DNA from: Circinella umbellata | Taxonomy: Eukaryota; Mucoromycota; Mucoromycetes; Mucorales; Lichtheimiaceae | Direction of reading: 5' to 3' | Length of the DNA: 64,000 nucleotides | NCBI GenBank assembly: GCA_025093555.1 | Contig: JAIWNF010000022.1 | Span: forward strand, 682,001 to 746,000 | Shown: piece after piece, positions 22,462 to 34,833 of the stretch | Numbering within the stretch: the stretch's first letter is position 1 | Layout: every line of letters begins with the position of its first letter | Notes under the pieces: generated by a model | The model's input: the letters and a program-made list of their open reading frames with translations, nothing else | Database searches by the model: none | Told to the model about the DNA's origin: nothing | Translations under genes and position numbers: made by a program

Positions 22462-25089
22462 TTATAAACGTTTTGAAACACGTTCTAATAACCTTTGTTT
22501 AACTGTACTTTGTTTTTTTGATGATGATGAACGTGTTGATTCAAATGTAGATCGTTTATAATTATTCATATTCATATTCTTTCTTTTTGAAGTTCCTAAA
22601 TCATCATCACTACTACTACTACTATCATTATTACTATTACTTTTACTTAAAGTTCCACTATGTGTCCGACTTCGTTTACGATTATTATTCCTTGATATTG
22701 TTGATGTTTTTCTTTGAACTTGTTGTTCTTGATATTCTTCATCATCACTATCCATTATTTCAAGATCTTCTTTTGAAATTTCTTCGTCATCTGTTATTCC
22801 TTCTTCTTCAATTGATCCATATTCATCATCATCTCCATGATCATTATTAACGATATGATCATCATCATAATCATCATCCTCATCATTATTATTATTATGA
22901 GTAATAGGTTCTGGTATGGGTGGTGAGGGTTTGTTGAGTTTTAAAACAATTCTAGGCACTGATGAATCTTTTTGTTTCTTTTCCTTTTTCTTTTTCTTCT
23001 TTTCTGATTTTCCATAATGTAACTTGTTTTTGAATATCTTCATATCAACTTCATTATTATTATTTGCTTGTTTTAATTCTCTTTCAACACCCGTTAATAT
23101 ATCTGTTAAAAGTCCTTGGGGATCATTTACTTCTGATGGTATATCCATAGATTGACTATTCTTGGATTTTTCTTCTATTTTCATATAATCTTTACGTAAC
23201 CAGTAAGCTAACAAAGCTATACTTTCTAATTCGTAATAAGTAAATGATGATTTCCCATTATTATCTAAAAAGAGATAAGAGTCATTAATAATTTTTATAA
23301 TACATTCACATATCTATTTCAATTACTATTTTTACCTTGATTAAGTTGATCGCGATAGCGTAAAGCTGCATACCAATTGATACGTTTATAAAAAGGAAAT
23401 CGAAATTTCATTGGTACATTCGTTAATTCTTCAATATCAAATATTCGTACTTGTGTACCAATATTATATCCATGTAAAAAATTACCCCCAATAACGAGGG
23501 CATCTTCTGGTGTATATACAGCATGAATCCAGCCTGTTGGTATGATCCTATGACACCATCATATAAGTATAAATTATTGATATTGATATTGATATAAATA
23601 TTAATATTTATATTGACTTACATTGTATTTCCAGCTTTGAGATGAACAGAAAAACATTCTTTTACTTCATCTCCAAAGAATGTAACACTTTGATCTGGTG
23701 ATGAACTCCATTTTTGATATTTTTTAAGATTTTTTGATGTTGGTTCAATAAAATAAAAGATTTTTGAACCTTTAAAAATATGATAAAATACCTTTTTTAT
23801 ATGGCTTTTATGAGTCAAAAAACAATAACAATAATAATAACATATATGATTTGAAAAGAGTGCTTACAGAACTACCACCAAAATCAATGTGACTATAATT
23901 TATTTTATTTTTATCAGGTTAGAAAGAAAGAGAATGATTGAATAGTAGAAATTTCATTTACTTACAAATCAGTATAAGAGTCTTTAGTTCCCATTAAACA
24001 ATAAAGTTGTACTTTAGGATATTCAACTGGTTTAAGTTCTTCTGGCCACATATGATCAATCCAATCAATATCTCTATTGTATCATTATTATTATTATTAT
24101 CATAATCATAATCAAATAATCAAATACTAAAAGTTATATTTTACCTAACAATCTTGGGTCGAATAATATCTTTTGCAAAAGAAGTATCACTAATTTCCAA
24201 ACTAATGACATTTCTTATTCTATCACGTTCATTACTTTGATAATATTCTGACCATCGACCCATATCCCATCCTGTAGATTCTGATTGAGTTGCAACATCT
24301 ATATATATATACATATATTTTAATATAAAATGAAATGAATCATTCTCCTCTTTTCTTTCCAACCCCCTCCCCTCACTAAATTATTTACCAATAACTTCCA
24401 CAGGATGGTTGTGACCTATATTTAAATATTAAGTTAAAAAAATTCATTTTCTCTTCTTTATATAAAACATGACTAATATAAACATACCAACAGCATTCGC
24501 AATGTCAGATATTGTTGTGGTAGAAGATGGCATTTGCATATCTAAACCATCAGGTTGCTCAATTACAAATGGTTCTCGCATCCCTGTTTCTTTTAACAAA
24601 TCCATGGTCACTTGATGACCTTGATATCGTTTGAATGGATCTTTTGCAAATCCTTTAGCTCTTAATATTTTTGACCATATCTTTTGATCAGCTGTTTTTC
24701 CTTCATTTAAATCGGCATAGTTAAGTCGTGTATGCTCACGTTCTGACTTTCGTCGTTTTGGTTTATCTTTAAATATATAATTATTAAAACTGGTGAGTTT
24801 TAAGTTTTGATATATATATACTTTGGTTTTTTAATAAACATAGACGTAAAAAAAAGGGGGGGCGTGTCATTTTACATGTTGAAGGACCGTGTGTTGGGAT
24901 GCATAAAGTGCAATGATATCGTTCGATTAAATCACATTGTTCTTTTGAAATGTTAGCACAATAAGCATGGTACCAAGTAGAGCACCCATCACATTGCAAC
25001 CACGTATCATATAAACCGTTGTCTTGGTTTGTTGTTGTTGTTGTTGCTGATGTTATGCATAATGGACACTTTTCACTATTTTGTTCCAT
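22462..25089 (-). CDS. JHD1: PHD-JmjC histone demethylase, KDM2/JHD1 type (663 aa)
   Basis: Nine exons join in frame: 25089-24876, 24766-24488, 24415-24389, 24298-24145, 24073-23966, 23892-23868, 23791-23622, 23547-23336 and 23264-22462; two are microexons of 27 and 25 b. A PHD finger fills residues ~8-63 (CPLC, WLQCDGCSTWYHAYC, CTLC). The JmjC domain shows the iron ligands His262 and Asp264 (DFHIDFGGSS) and His334 (TGWIHAVYTPEDALVIGGN), with Lys279 (GSKIFYFIEPT) placed to hold 2-oxoglutarate. HGPSTYKPKRR and WPEELKPVEYPKVQLYCLMG match KDM2/JHD1 enzymes, which remove methyl groups from H3K36. No CXXC, F-box or LRR is seen. The last ~200 residues are acidic/serine-rich low complexity with KKKKKKEKK. 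All catalytic residues are intact. Confidence 0.92.
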
Positions 25090-26560
25090 AACAAGAAGTT
25101 CGTGTGTGCCAAAAAGATTTGATTCTGTATGTATGATAGAAAAAATATTTGGGAGTTGGGTTTAGCCTTTAGCTGGCCTTGAAACATCTTCCCATTTATA
25201 TAATGTTTTCGTTGAGAGGAACAAGAAAGGATAGGAAAATGAGGTACCTTAACTAAAATATTATCACCTATAGTGTACCTTTTAAGTTTTAGTTAGTGAT
25301 TCTTCTTATTAGTTCGTATTTCTTTTTTCATACAGATTTTTTCTCTAAAACAAGCTGGTTTACTTTTTGACATTGAAAATCTGCTATACATAATAATGTG
25401 ATTACTGCTTTCCATCCCACCATATATAAGTCACTTTTCTTTACAAATAATTTAATAGGGATACACTTCCAATCATATATTACTTAATAACATCCTTTTT
25501 CATATAATAATTGTTATTTGAAATAGAAAAAAAAAAGAAGAATTATTTTCTCGATATTGAACAACATTTATTATATATTTCTGTACCTTTTCAAAAAGAA
25601 AAAGGGGTATTCATTTTTCATTAACTACGTACTGCATGTATTGTGCCTTTCATGTTGTACGTAGATTACCATAATCTTATACATTTCTCACCTAATAAAT
25701 AGAGAGATACACACGCATACTTATACATAGAGATTGTGTATGAGAAAAAAAAAGATTGACTCTTTGCTTCCAACTTTTTTAATCAAATATAAATGTTTTT
25801 TGTCTGTCTTTTTACTACGTATAAACTTTTCCCCCTTTTTTGAAAGTGAATATCTTCAATGATTATATAAGATAACACTTTATTATTATTTCTGCATTAT
25901 TAATTACATTTTTATTGTTGCCTTGGTGATCTTAATTCTTGATCTTGTTTTCTGTGTTACCATGTTAATCAGTAAAAAAAAAACGGGTCAATGAAATTAA
26001 ATTCAAACGACACATGCTTTACTGAAATGTTGTACCATAGAACACATGTTCACAGTCTATGGTTATAAAAATATATATATAATTATTTGATGTAAACTGT
26101 TGTTTATTTGTCATTGATAATTTACAGAACAAGAAACGGATGATGTCATCTAACACAAAGAAAAATATGTCAAATTTTTTTTGATACGTATCTATTTCTC
26201 GGAACATTTACGTATCAAAGAGAACAAAAAAAAGGGGACTTTAATAATAATTCTTTTTTTTTTACTTTGTACCAGTAACTTATTGATACGTAGCAAAAAA
26301 AAAATTAAACTTAGCAACATTTGTTTTTGTTGTGTTGTGGTCATGTATCACGTTTTAAAGCTGATAATATCTAAGGCACACAATGAAAATCCCGGTAGTA
26401 CTAGTTGTAATTATTCTTAGACAACTGTTATAAAAAGGAAACAAAAAAAAAACGAGTTGAACTTGTTTCTTTTTTCTTTTGTCTTTTCCTCGACAGTATA
26501 ACATCTACAGTGCTTATATTTTTTGTATTTTTTGTACATATATTCAAAGGGTCAATAAAT
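25090..26560. other. divergent intergenic region
   Basis: About 1.5 kb of AT-rich sequence between two divergent genes. It contains many homopolymer A/T runs. Small open frames have no domain or splice support. Nothing else seen. Confidence 0.6.
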
Positions 26561-27586
26561 ATGCATTTCTGGAACTTGTTGTTGTTATCATTAGCAGGAA
26601 CTGTTGCTACTGCTCAACAAATTAAACCTGGAAAGTATTATGATCGTATTGTAATTGTTGTTATGGAAAATCAAGACTATAATGATGTTGAGGCAGATCT
26701 TTATTACTCAACGATTGCTGAGAACCATAATGGTAAATATAAAATATATATATAAAGAGGCTTATTATTTTTGGCTAATAATAATAAAACAACTTACATA
26801 CAATACGTAGGTGTGTTATTGACAAACTTTTTCGCAGTTACACATCCTTCTCAACCCAATTATGTAAATATAATATACTATTTTCTTTTATTGTTATTAA
26901 GATTATTAAATATCGAAAAAAATTATGCGTTACATAATACTACGTAAACTATTTATTGATTGATCTTGGTGCTTTTTTTTTTACAATAATGCTATTCACT
27001 TTTATATTATTATTATTATTTTTAGATTGCAATGATAAGTGGATCAACAAAAGACGTAAATCTTGATTTAAACTCTAATATCAGTCGTAAATCCATAGTT
27101 GATTTGCTTGAAGCCAAAGGAATTTCGTGGAAATCTTATCAAGAGGAATATCCAGGTTAGTTTTTATTGTTGCTGATTTAATTTAATTTACTACAAAGAA
27201 ATATCATTTACGATTTTGTATGTATTGTGTACTATTTACTTATTATCCATATATATATTTTATATTACTTTGGCTTTATTATTTATGTATACATATTATG
27301 TATTGAAGGTGGCTGTAACACAAAAGCATCCATCAACACCTATCGTCGTAAACATAACCCATTCATTTCATTTAAAAATATTGCGAATGATGAAACTCGT
27401 TGTGCTAAAATTGTACCTGCCACAGAACTTGATAAAGATATTGAAAACGATACTGTACCTCAATTTGTCTTTTTCACGCCTGATGTAAGTTAATCATTAT
27501 TGTTTTTAAGTGATATACTTTATTCTTGTTTGTTTGCTATTATTACGCTATATGATTTGTATATATATTCTTACTTTTTACCTTTG

Positions 27587-27639
<53 letters not shown>

Positions 27640-28191
27640 GTATAAAGATCAACAATGATGGACATGGTATGTTTATAGATATTTTATAATAACTAAATAA
27701 TGGTCGATATATAGTTTTAAAAAAAGTGACCATATTAAAACGTGAATTGTAATTATTGTTAGATACTTCACTCAAATATTCATCCGATTGGATGAAATCC
27801 TATTTTGAACCTAGAATTGGTAAATCTGGCTTCAACAATAATACTTTATTCATTTTGACCTGGGATGAAAATAAGACATGGATAATTAAACCTAATAAAG
27901 TATATACTGTACTTTTTGGTCCTGCTGTTAATCGTACTTCATCCACTGATAATACAAAATATAATCATTATTCTATTCTCAAGAGCATCGAGGAAAATGT
28001 AATGTATTATTTAAATACGTAGTATATTATATATTACATCATCAGTAGTTTTAATTATGAGAACTATATCCAACATATAATCATTATTGACTCATACATA
28101 TTTATTTCATTTATATTAATGTATATAGTGGGATTTGGGCGATCTTGGAGAACATGATGTGGATGCGACTCCTTTAATTATTAAGGATTAA
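26561..28191 (+). CDS. secreted phosphoesterase / acid phosphatase-like (282 aa)
   Basis: Seven exons join in frame: 26561-26732, 26811-26863, 27026-27155, 27309-27484, 27648-27666, 27763-27998 and 28129-28191; the fifth is a 19-b microexon encoding INNDGHD with its flanks. A signal peptide of about 18 residues (MHFWNLLLLSLAGTVATA) begins the protein. The mature part has the phosphoesterase-family (acid phosphatase / phospholipase C type) motifs: VVMENQDYND early, FAVTHPSQPNY, ISGSTKDVN, TLFILTWDEN and a late GEHDVDATPL. Relatives are secreted fungal acid phosphatases and phosphatidylglycerol-specific phospholipases; the substrate cannot be set from sequence. NRTS is a potential N-glycosylation site. 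Length fits the family. Confidence 0.87.
27588..27640. repeat. (CA)n(TA)n compound microsatellite in an intron
   Basis: About 17 CA units run directly into about 9 TA units inside the fourth intron of the secreted phosphoesterase gene, just 7 b before the acceptor of a 19-b microexon. Length changes here would alter intron size next to that microexon. Confidence 0.95.
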
Positions 28192-29343
28192 AGAAACATA
28201 CTATTGTGCGTAGATTCGGCGGTTACGTATACAATACTTTTATCTATTAAATCTGTAAATCTTGTCAAACTTTCAGTATCTCTCAATTTATTGTTTATAT
28301 ACTTATTAATATACCGGTTAGCCTGGTGAACTTGCGCAAATAATTTACCAGATTTATATTATATTTATACATATGTATATGCACTATTACTTTTTTTAAT
28401 TAATAAAAGCAGTATTACAAGCTTGTTTAAACGTTATATCATACTTTTACTTTGTTTCAACCGCGTAATTTTTATTTCATAGTAAATAAAAAATATCCAA
28501 ATCATTTTTGTTAACAAATTGTTGGTAATAATTTCCCTGTCCCTCAAATTTCATAGGCATGTTTCTTTTTCTTCGTCTCTTCGTTTCTTTGCATGTTTTT
28601 ATGTACATGCTCTTCATCATCTGAACACAATATGTAATCGTAGTGTTAATACAATTTATCTCCACTGTATATATATTTGTACGTACTCAAATTATTCACC
28701 ATCGTATTCTATATAACTTACATCATTTTTTTTTTGTTGTTAGTTAACCAACCCACCAAACCGCTAAATATCAGCACTTTAATCTAAACTGCTATTGTTT
28801 TTTTATCTTGTACAGCCTAATCTAATTCGATATAATTTTTCCTAAACCGGCATAAATCTTCACATTATTGAGGGTAGTACGTACCAGTTTAACGATAAAT
28901 CGTTGTACACTGTACTTTTATTGATAACTTCACAGAGTGAATTATCAATCAAAAAGCAAAACATACTATATAAATAATAATAATAGTAATTCATAATAGA
29001 GTTACTTTTATAGGTATGTATGTGTGTGTATCTGGATTGATATCAAATAAATAACCTAATCATATTCTTTCCCTGGGAATAAAAACTTCTAATAAAATGT
29101 AATATAAAACAAATTTTTGAACATTATGCAAAATCAATGTTACACACCAAAACATCTTTTTTTTTATCATGACTGAGAATCAAAAAAAGTTACAAATCAT
29201 CTTAGTAACAAATTATCTTTAACCTTTCACACGACGACGGGACATCTTTTTATATTTTTTCTTTTTCTTTTTTCTTTATACTTCTTGTTCTCCGTCAACT
29301 TTCTCAACCTCCTTCGCCTCCTTTTTTTTTCTTGTGAAATAAT
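28192..29343. other. intergenic region
   Basis: About 1.15 kb without a supported gene. The last 100 b before the next ATG are pyrimidine-rich (TTTTTCTTTTTC, CTTCTTGTTCTCC), a common fungal core-promoter pattern. Confidence 0.6.
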
Positions 29344-31461
29344 ATGTCACAAAAACAAGGAAAACCAGCAGATAGATTAAATGCTATTGCAAACCACTTG
29401 GATCCTAATAAAAAAGATGAAGCACTTGAAAAATCAGAGTGGAAGGTGAATATATATATACACAACCTGCTTCAACAATTAAATATAAATATATACTAGA
29501 TTAAATAATGAAAAGTTTAATTTAAACAGGATATGATAGATCAAATCAATTGGCGTAAAAATAATAATCGTACAGCCAATCTTAATGATCATGGCTATAT
29601 TAGACAAAAGGCTCAAGGGAAACTTTGGGTCCGTGAACGCATTGATGAATTTGTTGACAAAAAGAGTTTTTTGGAATTTGGCTCTATTGCAGGCAAAGCC
29701 AAATATAACCCCGACGGATCTGTCAAGGAATATACTCCCGCTAATTTTATTGCGGGTAAGGCAACTGTAAATAATCGTTCTATAATTATTGCTGCTGATG
29801 ATTTTTCGATTCGTGGTGGCCATGCCGATGGTTCTGTTTATGGTAAATCTGTAAGTACAATAATTAATTATGAAGTTTTTTTTTTAGTATTGTAAAATTC
29901 ATTTTTACTAAGGTTTACAATATATATAGATTATGGCAGAACAAACCGCACGTAATTTAAAAATTCCTTTAGTACGCCTCATTGATGGTAGTAGTGGTGG
30001 TGGATCTGTTACTACTATGTTAGATACAGGATATACATATATTCCTCCTTTAAAGGGAATGCATACTATTATTGGTAGCTTATCAGAAATCCCTGTAGCT
30101 ACTGCATCTCTCGGTCCAGGTAAATTATTATCATGTGGATTGAATTTTCTACTGCAACCAAAACAATTCTCTTCTCCAAGTGCCTTTTTGTTAATCGTTC
30201 ATTTTTACTTTCCTATATATAAGCTGTTGGATTGGGTGCTGCTCGTGCAACATTAGCTCATTTCAGTGTAGTAGCTGAAAATATTGGATCATTATTTGCT
30301 GCAGGACCTCCAGTCGTTGCCAACGCTACTTTTGAAACAGTCACCAAAAAATCACTGGGAGGTGCATTACTTCATACATCCAATGGTACATTCGACAACT
30401 TGGCTAAAGATGAACAAGATTGTTTTAATCAAATTCGTCAATTTTTAAGTTATTTGCCTAATAATGCATATGAATTACCACCTATTGATACTACAACAAA
30501 GGACCCTATCGATCGTCGAGATGATGCATTACTCGATATTATCCCTCGTCGTCGTCAACGTCCTTACCAAGTGAGAGATATTATTACTCGTGTTGTAGAT
30601 GAAGGAACATGGTTTGAAATTGGTTCTCGATGGGGTGATGGTGCTGTCTGTGGTTTGGCAAAAGTAGGTGGATTACCTATTGGTATTATTACCTTTGATG
30701 GTAGTCTACAAGGAAATGTCTTGACATCAAACAGCTGTCATAAATTTAGACGTCATATTGATCTTTGTGATACCTTTGGATTGCCTATTATTGATTTTGC
30801 TGATTATGCTGGTTTTGCTATTGGTATCAAAGCTGAACGAGAAGCGTAAGTCGTCTTTGATAAATAATCAATATTTATATAAAGAAAAAAGTAATATAAC
30901 GTTACTGTATTAATAATCTTTTTTTACAACAATAGAACCATTCGATATGGATCAACATTGACTGCAGCTCTTTATCAATCTGATGTACCTTATTTTACTG
31001 TTATTTTACGTAAAGTATTTGGTGTCGCTGGTGCAGCATTTGTTGATAATCGTGATCCAAATTGGCGAGTCGCATGGCCTTCAACAGATAGTGGCTCATT
31101 ACCATTAGAAGGTGGTATTTATGTAAGTTGTTGTTTTTCACTCTTATTTTTACCGGAGGAATTGCATACATATTATTCTCTAATTAATATATCATATTAA
31201 ATTTTTTAGGCTGCTTATCGTCGAGAACTTGATGCTGCAGGAGATAAACGAAATGAATTATATGAAAGCCTTTTAGCCAAATTTGAAGCTGTTCGTTCAC
31301 CTATTCGTACAGCTGAAGCGTTTGATATCCCTGAAATGATTGATCCACGCGATACCAGACCTGTGCTTTGTGAATGGGTTAAACTTGTATATGAAAATGT
31401 ACTTCCACATCGGGTCGCACAACGTAAGACCCATGGACCTCGAATTCCATATAGACCTTAG
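29344..31461 (+). CDS. acyl-CoA carboxylase carboxyltransferase subunit (557 aa)
   Basis: Six exons join in frame: 29344-29445, 29530-29850, 29930-30119, 30224-30845, 30936-31122 and 31210-31461. The protein has the two crotonase-like halves of a biotin-dependent carboxyltransferase: N half with GKLWVRERIDEFVD, DDFSIRGGHADGS, RLIDGSSGGGSV and AAGPPVV; C half with YQVRDIITRVVDEGTWFEIG, FADYAGFAIGIKAE, YGSTLTAALYQSDVPYFTVI and GVAGAAF. It transfers carboxyl from carboxybiotin to an acyl-CoA. The layout matches MCC/PCC beta chains; the DSGSLPLEGGIYAAYRREL segment fits the family end. Its substrate (methylcrotonyl-, propionyl- or other CoA) is not certain, and no biotin-carboxylase partner lies in the window. 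No clear mitochondrial presequence (QKQGKPADRLNAI start). Confidence 0.88.
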
Positions 31462-32392
31462 AGCATTTATTTTTTTTTTAAAAAAAAGAAATCATTCTGC
31501 TATATATTTCTTTGGGCAGTTTCAGCCTTTTTTTATTTTTATTTTGATGATAGTTTTTAAAATGTAACTAACTCCCCCGATTATTAGGGAAAAAACCCAT
31601 ATATAAAAATAAACGTGCTTCTAGTATTTTTGTAAAGCTAATCTATGTGCTTTTATACAATGACGATTAATGCTACCACTATGCTTTCAATATGTCTACT
31701 ATTTTATTTTTCCTCTGATGATAATATTGCTGTCAATTTTTTCGCCCTTCTTTTATAGTTGACAATTTGAAAGACCTGTAGTTATTATCAATCAAACAAA
31801 GAGATGTAATGGGAAAAAATTATCAATATATGTTACTGTATTTTCATTATATAGAATTCATTACCAGTAAAGAGAGCAAGTAATTATACCATAAATATCT
31901 TTTTCTTGTATTAAGAAAGAAGATTATAGAAAATGGTGTCACTTTGTTTGTTAAATATATCAATTACGTACGAAAATGTAATTTTACATAACTACGAAAA
32001 GAGATCATGTCTAATGTATATTATTTTAACCGAGAAGGTATTTTATTCCGTTAATCTCATATCCTCATTATTTTCCCAGAATTCAGGGAATAGAAGAATT
32101 AATATGATAAAAAGTTTCATGTTCTCATTTATTCGCTTTCAAAAATGTAAGCAGGGTAGTTGAAACCTTAACGTGAGTATTATACACGCTTATGAAGTTA
32201 TATTATACATTGATTCATTCTATTAGTAGGTAATATAGTTATCCTCTCACATACTGTACAATCAAAACGAAACACATTACCAAGACAATTATATACTACC
32301 AAGGCGAATTATAATTTACCAAGGCGAAGCGTATACGTATTAAAAAGAAAATACTAAATTATTAAAACCACATAATATACAATACATACGAA
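31462..32392. other. intergenic region
   Basis: About 930 b of AT-rich sequence downstream of the carboxyltransferase gene. ACCAAGGCGAA occurs twice near 32300-32325. No gene seen. Confidence 0.55.
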
Positions 32393-32681
32393 ATGGAAAA
32401 CTATTTAGCTAGGGTAAACAACAATAGACGTCAAGTGCATAACGAACTAACTGCGTTGGATGACCGCACTAGATTTGTTATACCACCACCAGAGTTATCT
32501 TCAGAGGTTACGTATAAGCATAAAAAATTTCGCATGTTTACTTCTTACGTATGTTTTAATTAATGGTGCACAAACAGAATCACGACGATTAGAAATATTC
32601 CAAGACGTATTACAAGGGCCTGCATTGATTTATTATGTCACGGAAATTTTGCCATATTTACAAGAATCACGAGATGAATAA
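32393..32681 (+). CDS. small unrecognised gene or relic, two coding blocks
   Basis: An ATG at 32393 opens a 38-codon block (MENYLARVNNNRRQV ... FVIPPPELSSE) ending at a possible donor at 32507. A second block after the CAG at about 32575 reads ESRRLEIFQDVLQGP ... ILPYLQESRDE and stops at 32681. Both look like real protein, but the only canonical GT-AG join between them puts them out of frame by one base. Either the gene is broken, a base is wrong, or an unusual junction is used. I do not recognise the family. The block would give a helical protein of ~75 residues. Confidence 0.35.
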
Positions 32682-33122
32682 AATACCCCACCAACCGTAT
32701 CAGCACCAATGGATTTACGTATCATACTATTTTTCTGTTCCGAAAACGTTTTACTTGCTTAACCCTTAACTCTTTCTACTGACGTTACCAACAAAACGTA
32801 TTATCATTATAATCTAAACAATAAACATAAGAAAAACTTGTTTACAATTTGATCATTCTTTTCCTATGCCTATCCAGGAACAATTATTAACCCTGCACAT
32901 TCCAGATCCCAATCCATTAATACTGATAATGAAAATGGTATGCTTAAATATGATCTATTGGATATACATACATATAATGTTATATACATATAGCTTCGCG
33001 TTTTCTTATTTTGTTTGCATATATATAACAATAGGAGGTTTCAAAAATGAATTTTTTTCGTAGTTTTCAATTTCGCAGATTTCACGTAAACTGCGTTTTT
33101 TTTAATTACTTTTTTTATACAA
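32682..33122. other. intergenic, possible coding crumb
   Basis: AT-rich. A short segment near 32876-32940, preceded by TATCCAG, reads EQLLTLHIPDPNPL and ends at a GTATGC donor-like site; it might be a further exon of the small gene to its left but this is not supported by frame. Confidence 0.25.
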
Positions 33123-34007
33123 TTAATCATCCTCTTCGCCGTCCTCCTCCTGATCATTCTCATCTTTATCATTATCACTGTCAGATTTGGCACATATTTG
33201 GTCTTCACTACTGGTAACTATATTTCTTTCTTCTTCTTTTTCCTTCTCATTATCCCCTTCTTCTTCAATAAGTTCAATATCCGTTTCACCGTTTCTCAAC
33301 CAGTGCACAGGACTTATTTTACATGTCGCTTTGTATTGTTTTTCGGGATTATCAATTGTTTAAATCTTGTTGATTGATTTCTCTTTCTTTTTGTCATCAT
33401 GTTTTTCTTTATTTACATTTACTAATTTCTAGATAAATAAAAATCAATGCTGGTCGGTTTGCATATAGTTACGACAACTTATATTGAAGATGGTTGAATT
33501 GAATCATTACCTTTACGCGACTGATAATGTTTATAATGTTTTGTATTCCATTCTCTTCAACTAGCGACTTTTTGGAAATAGGAAACGAGCAAGATTGATC
33601 CTTTTTTATTATGTACCCAACGTCTTCAACAAATTCCATGGTCATAGCAATAATATCAAAATCCATGATCATCAAGAAAGGGTAGGGGCAATTTACTCCT
33701 TGTTTTAACGAATTGTTTAAATGTTTTTTTTTTGCCATTAGTGACAACTTCAACTTGTCACTGTACATTTTTCCCCGCAGCGACTTTTGCAAATTCTCCG
33801 AGTCCACGGCCACCGTCATTTGATTCAAATCCATGGAGCATTCGGATATCTACTTTGGGTGCTAATACCGATTTATGAAAGCATTAGGGACGGTATCTCC
33901 TCTAAATAAGATAGCAATGTGTTCATTTATTAGTGTGCGTTGTGTTTTTTCTTTATTTACTCCATCCATGAAATTTTACCAATGCAAACAAGTTCTCGCG
34001 GTACTAA

Positions 34008-34192
34008 GGGCAACCCCAGCAGCGGTGCTAAAATACATATCTGCACTCAAGGGATGCAAAAAAAATTCCCTTGAGTTTTTTAGATCCTCCAAATAGCAAT
34101 TCACTGGTGGAGAAAAATCACCAGATTTGCTTAAACGAATGCATTTGGAATCCAAAATAGAAACAGCAAGACCTCCACTGCTGGGGTTGCCC
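34008..34192. mobile_element. 185-b MITE, TAA target duplication
   Basis: The ends are inverted repeats beginning GGGCAACCCCAGCAG (34008) and ending CTGCTGGGGTTGCCC (34192), about 17-18 b with one mismatch. TAA flanks both sides (34005-34007 and 34193-34195), which fits the 3-b TWA duplications of PIF/Harbinger elements. No open frame. It interrupts an exon of the decayed minus-strand gene. Confidence 0.88.
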
Positions 34193-34564
34193 TAAAAAGC
34201 TCTTCCAGAATATGTGACCAGAATTTGACTTTAAAGTCTTCGGAGTAATAATTGATATTCTTGCATTAAAAAAATGACGCTTATGGATATGAATATCGAG
34301 ACTATCCGTAAAGGTGTATAGAACAATCGTAAGTCGCTGCATCACTACAATAAATATACCTTACGTAACAAAAAAAAATATACATACATGAACCTAGCTA
34401 CCTCTTGTTGGGTACATTCAACATTATTACGTAGCTAGTTTCTTTTTATACACTCCTTCGAGTTTTCTTTTCAGGCTACGTTTCTTGTGTCCTATTAGTA
34501 TAAAAATGCAAGTAATATGATAAAACTTTAGTTGTCATCTTCTGCAGTAATTCTTATAGATTAA

Positions 34565-34833
34565 AGAGTTTTTGGATTTCGTATTTCAGTAAAAATACGA
34601 AACTACGTAACCCAAATATAGATGAAATGGAAAATGATACCTTACTGGTAGCACAAGAATGCTACGTATGAATATTAAATTTTACACTTGGTTATTGAAA
34701 CGGTGAATGTTTCTAGCGTCATCCACACGCCGCATTTGGAATCGAAAATACAAAATAATTTGTAGTTTCAACAAACCAAATGTATTCTTTTGCAGGTTCG
34801 TATTTTCACCTAAATACGAACCCTCAAAACTCT
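34565..34833. mobile_element. 269-b inverted-repeat element with hairpin ends
   Basis: The left end AGAGTTTTTGGATTTCGTAT and the right end (read inward) AGAGTTTTGAGGGTTCGTAT are inverted copies. Each end is itself a small palindrome: TTCGTATTT...AAAATACGAA. So the element carries about 37-b terminal inverted repeats, each able to fold into a stem. It sits in what was an intron of the decayed gene. No coding capacity. The target duplication is not clear. Confidence 0.75.
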
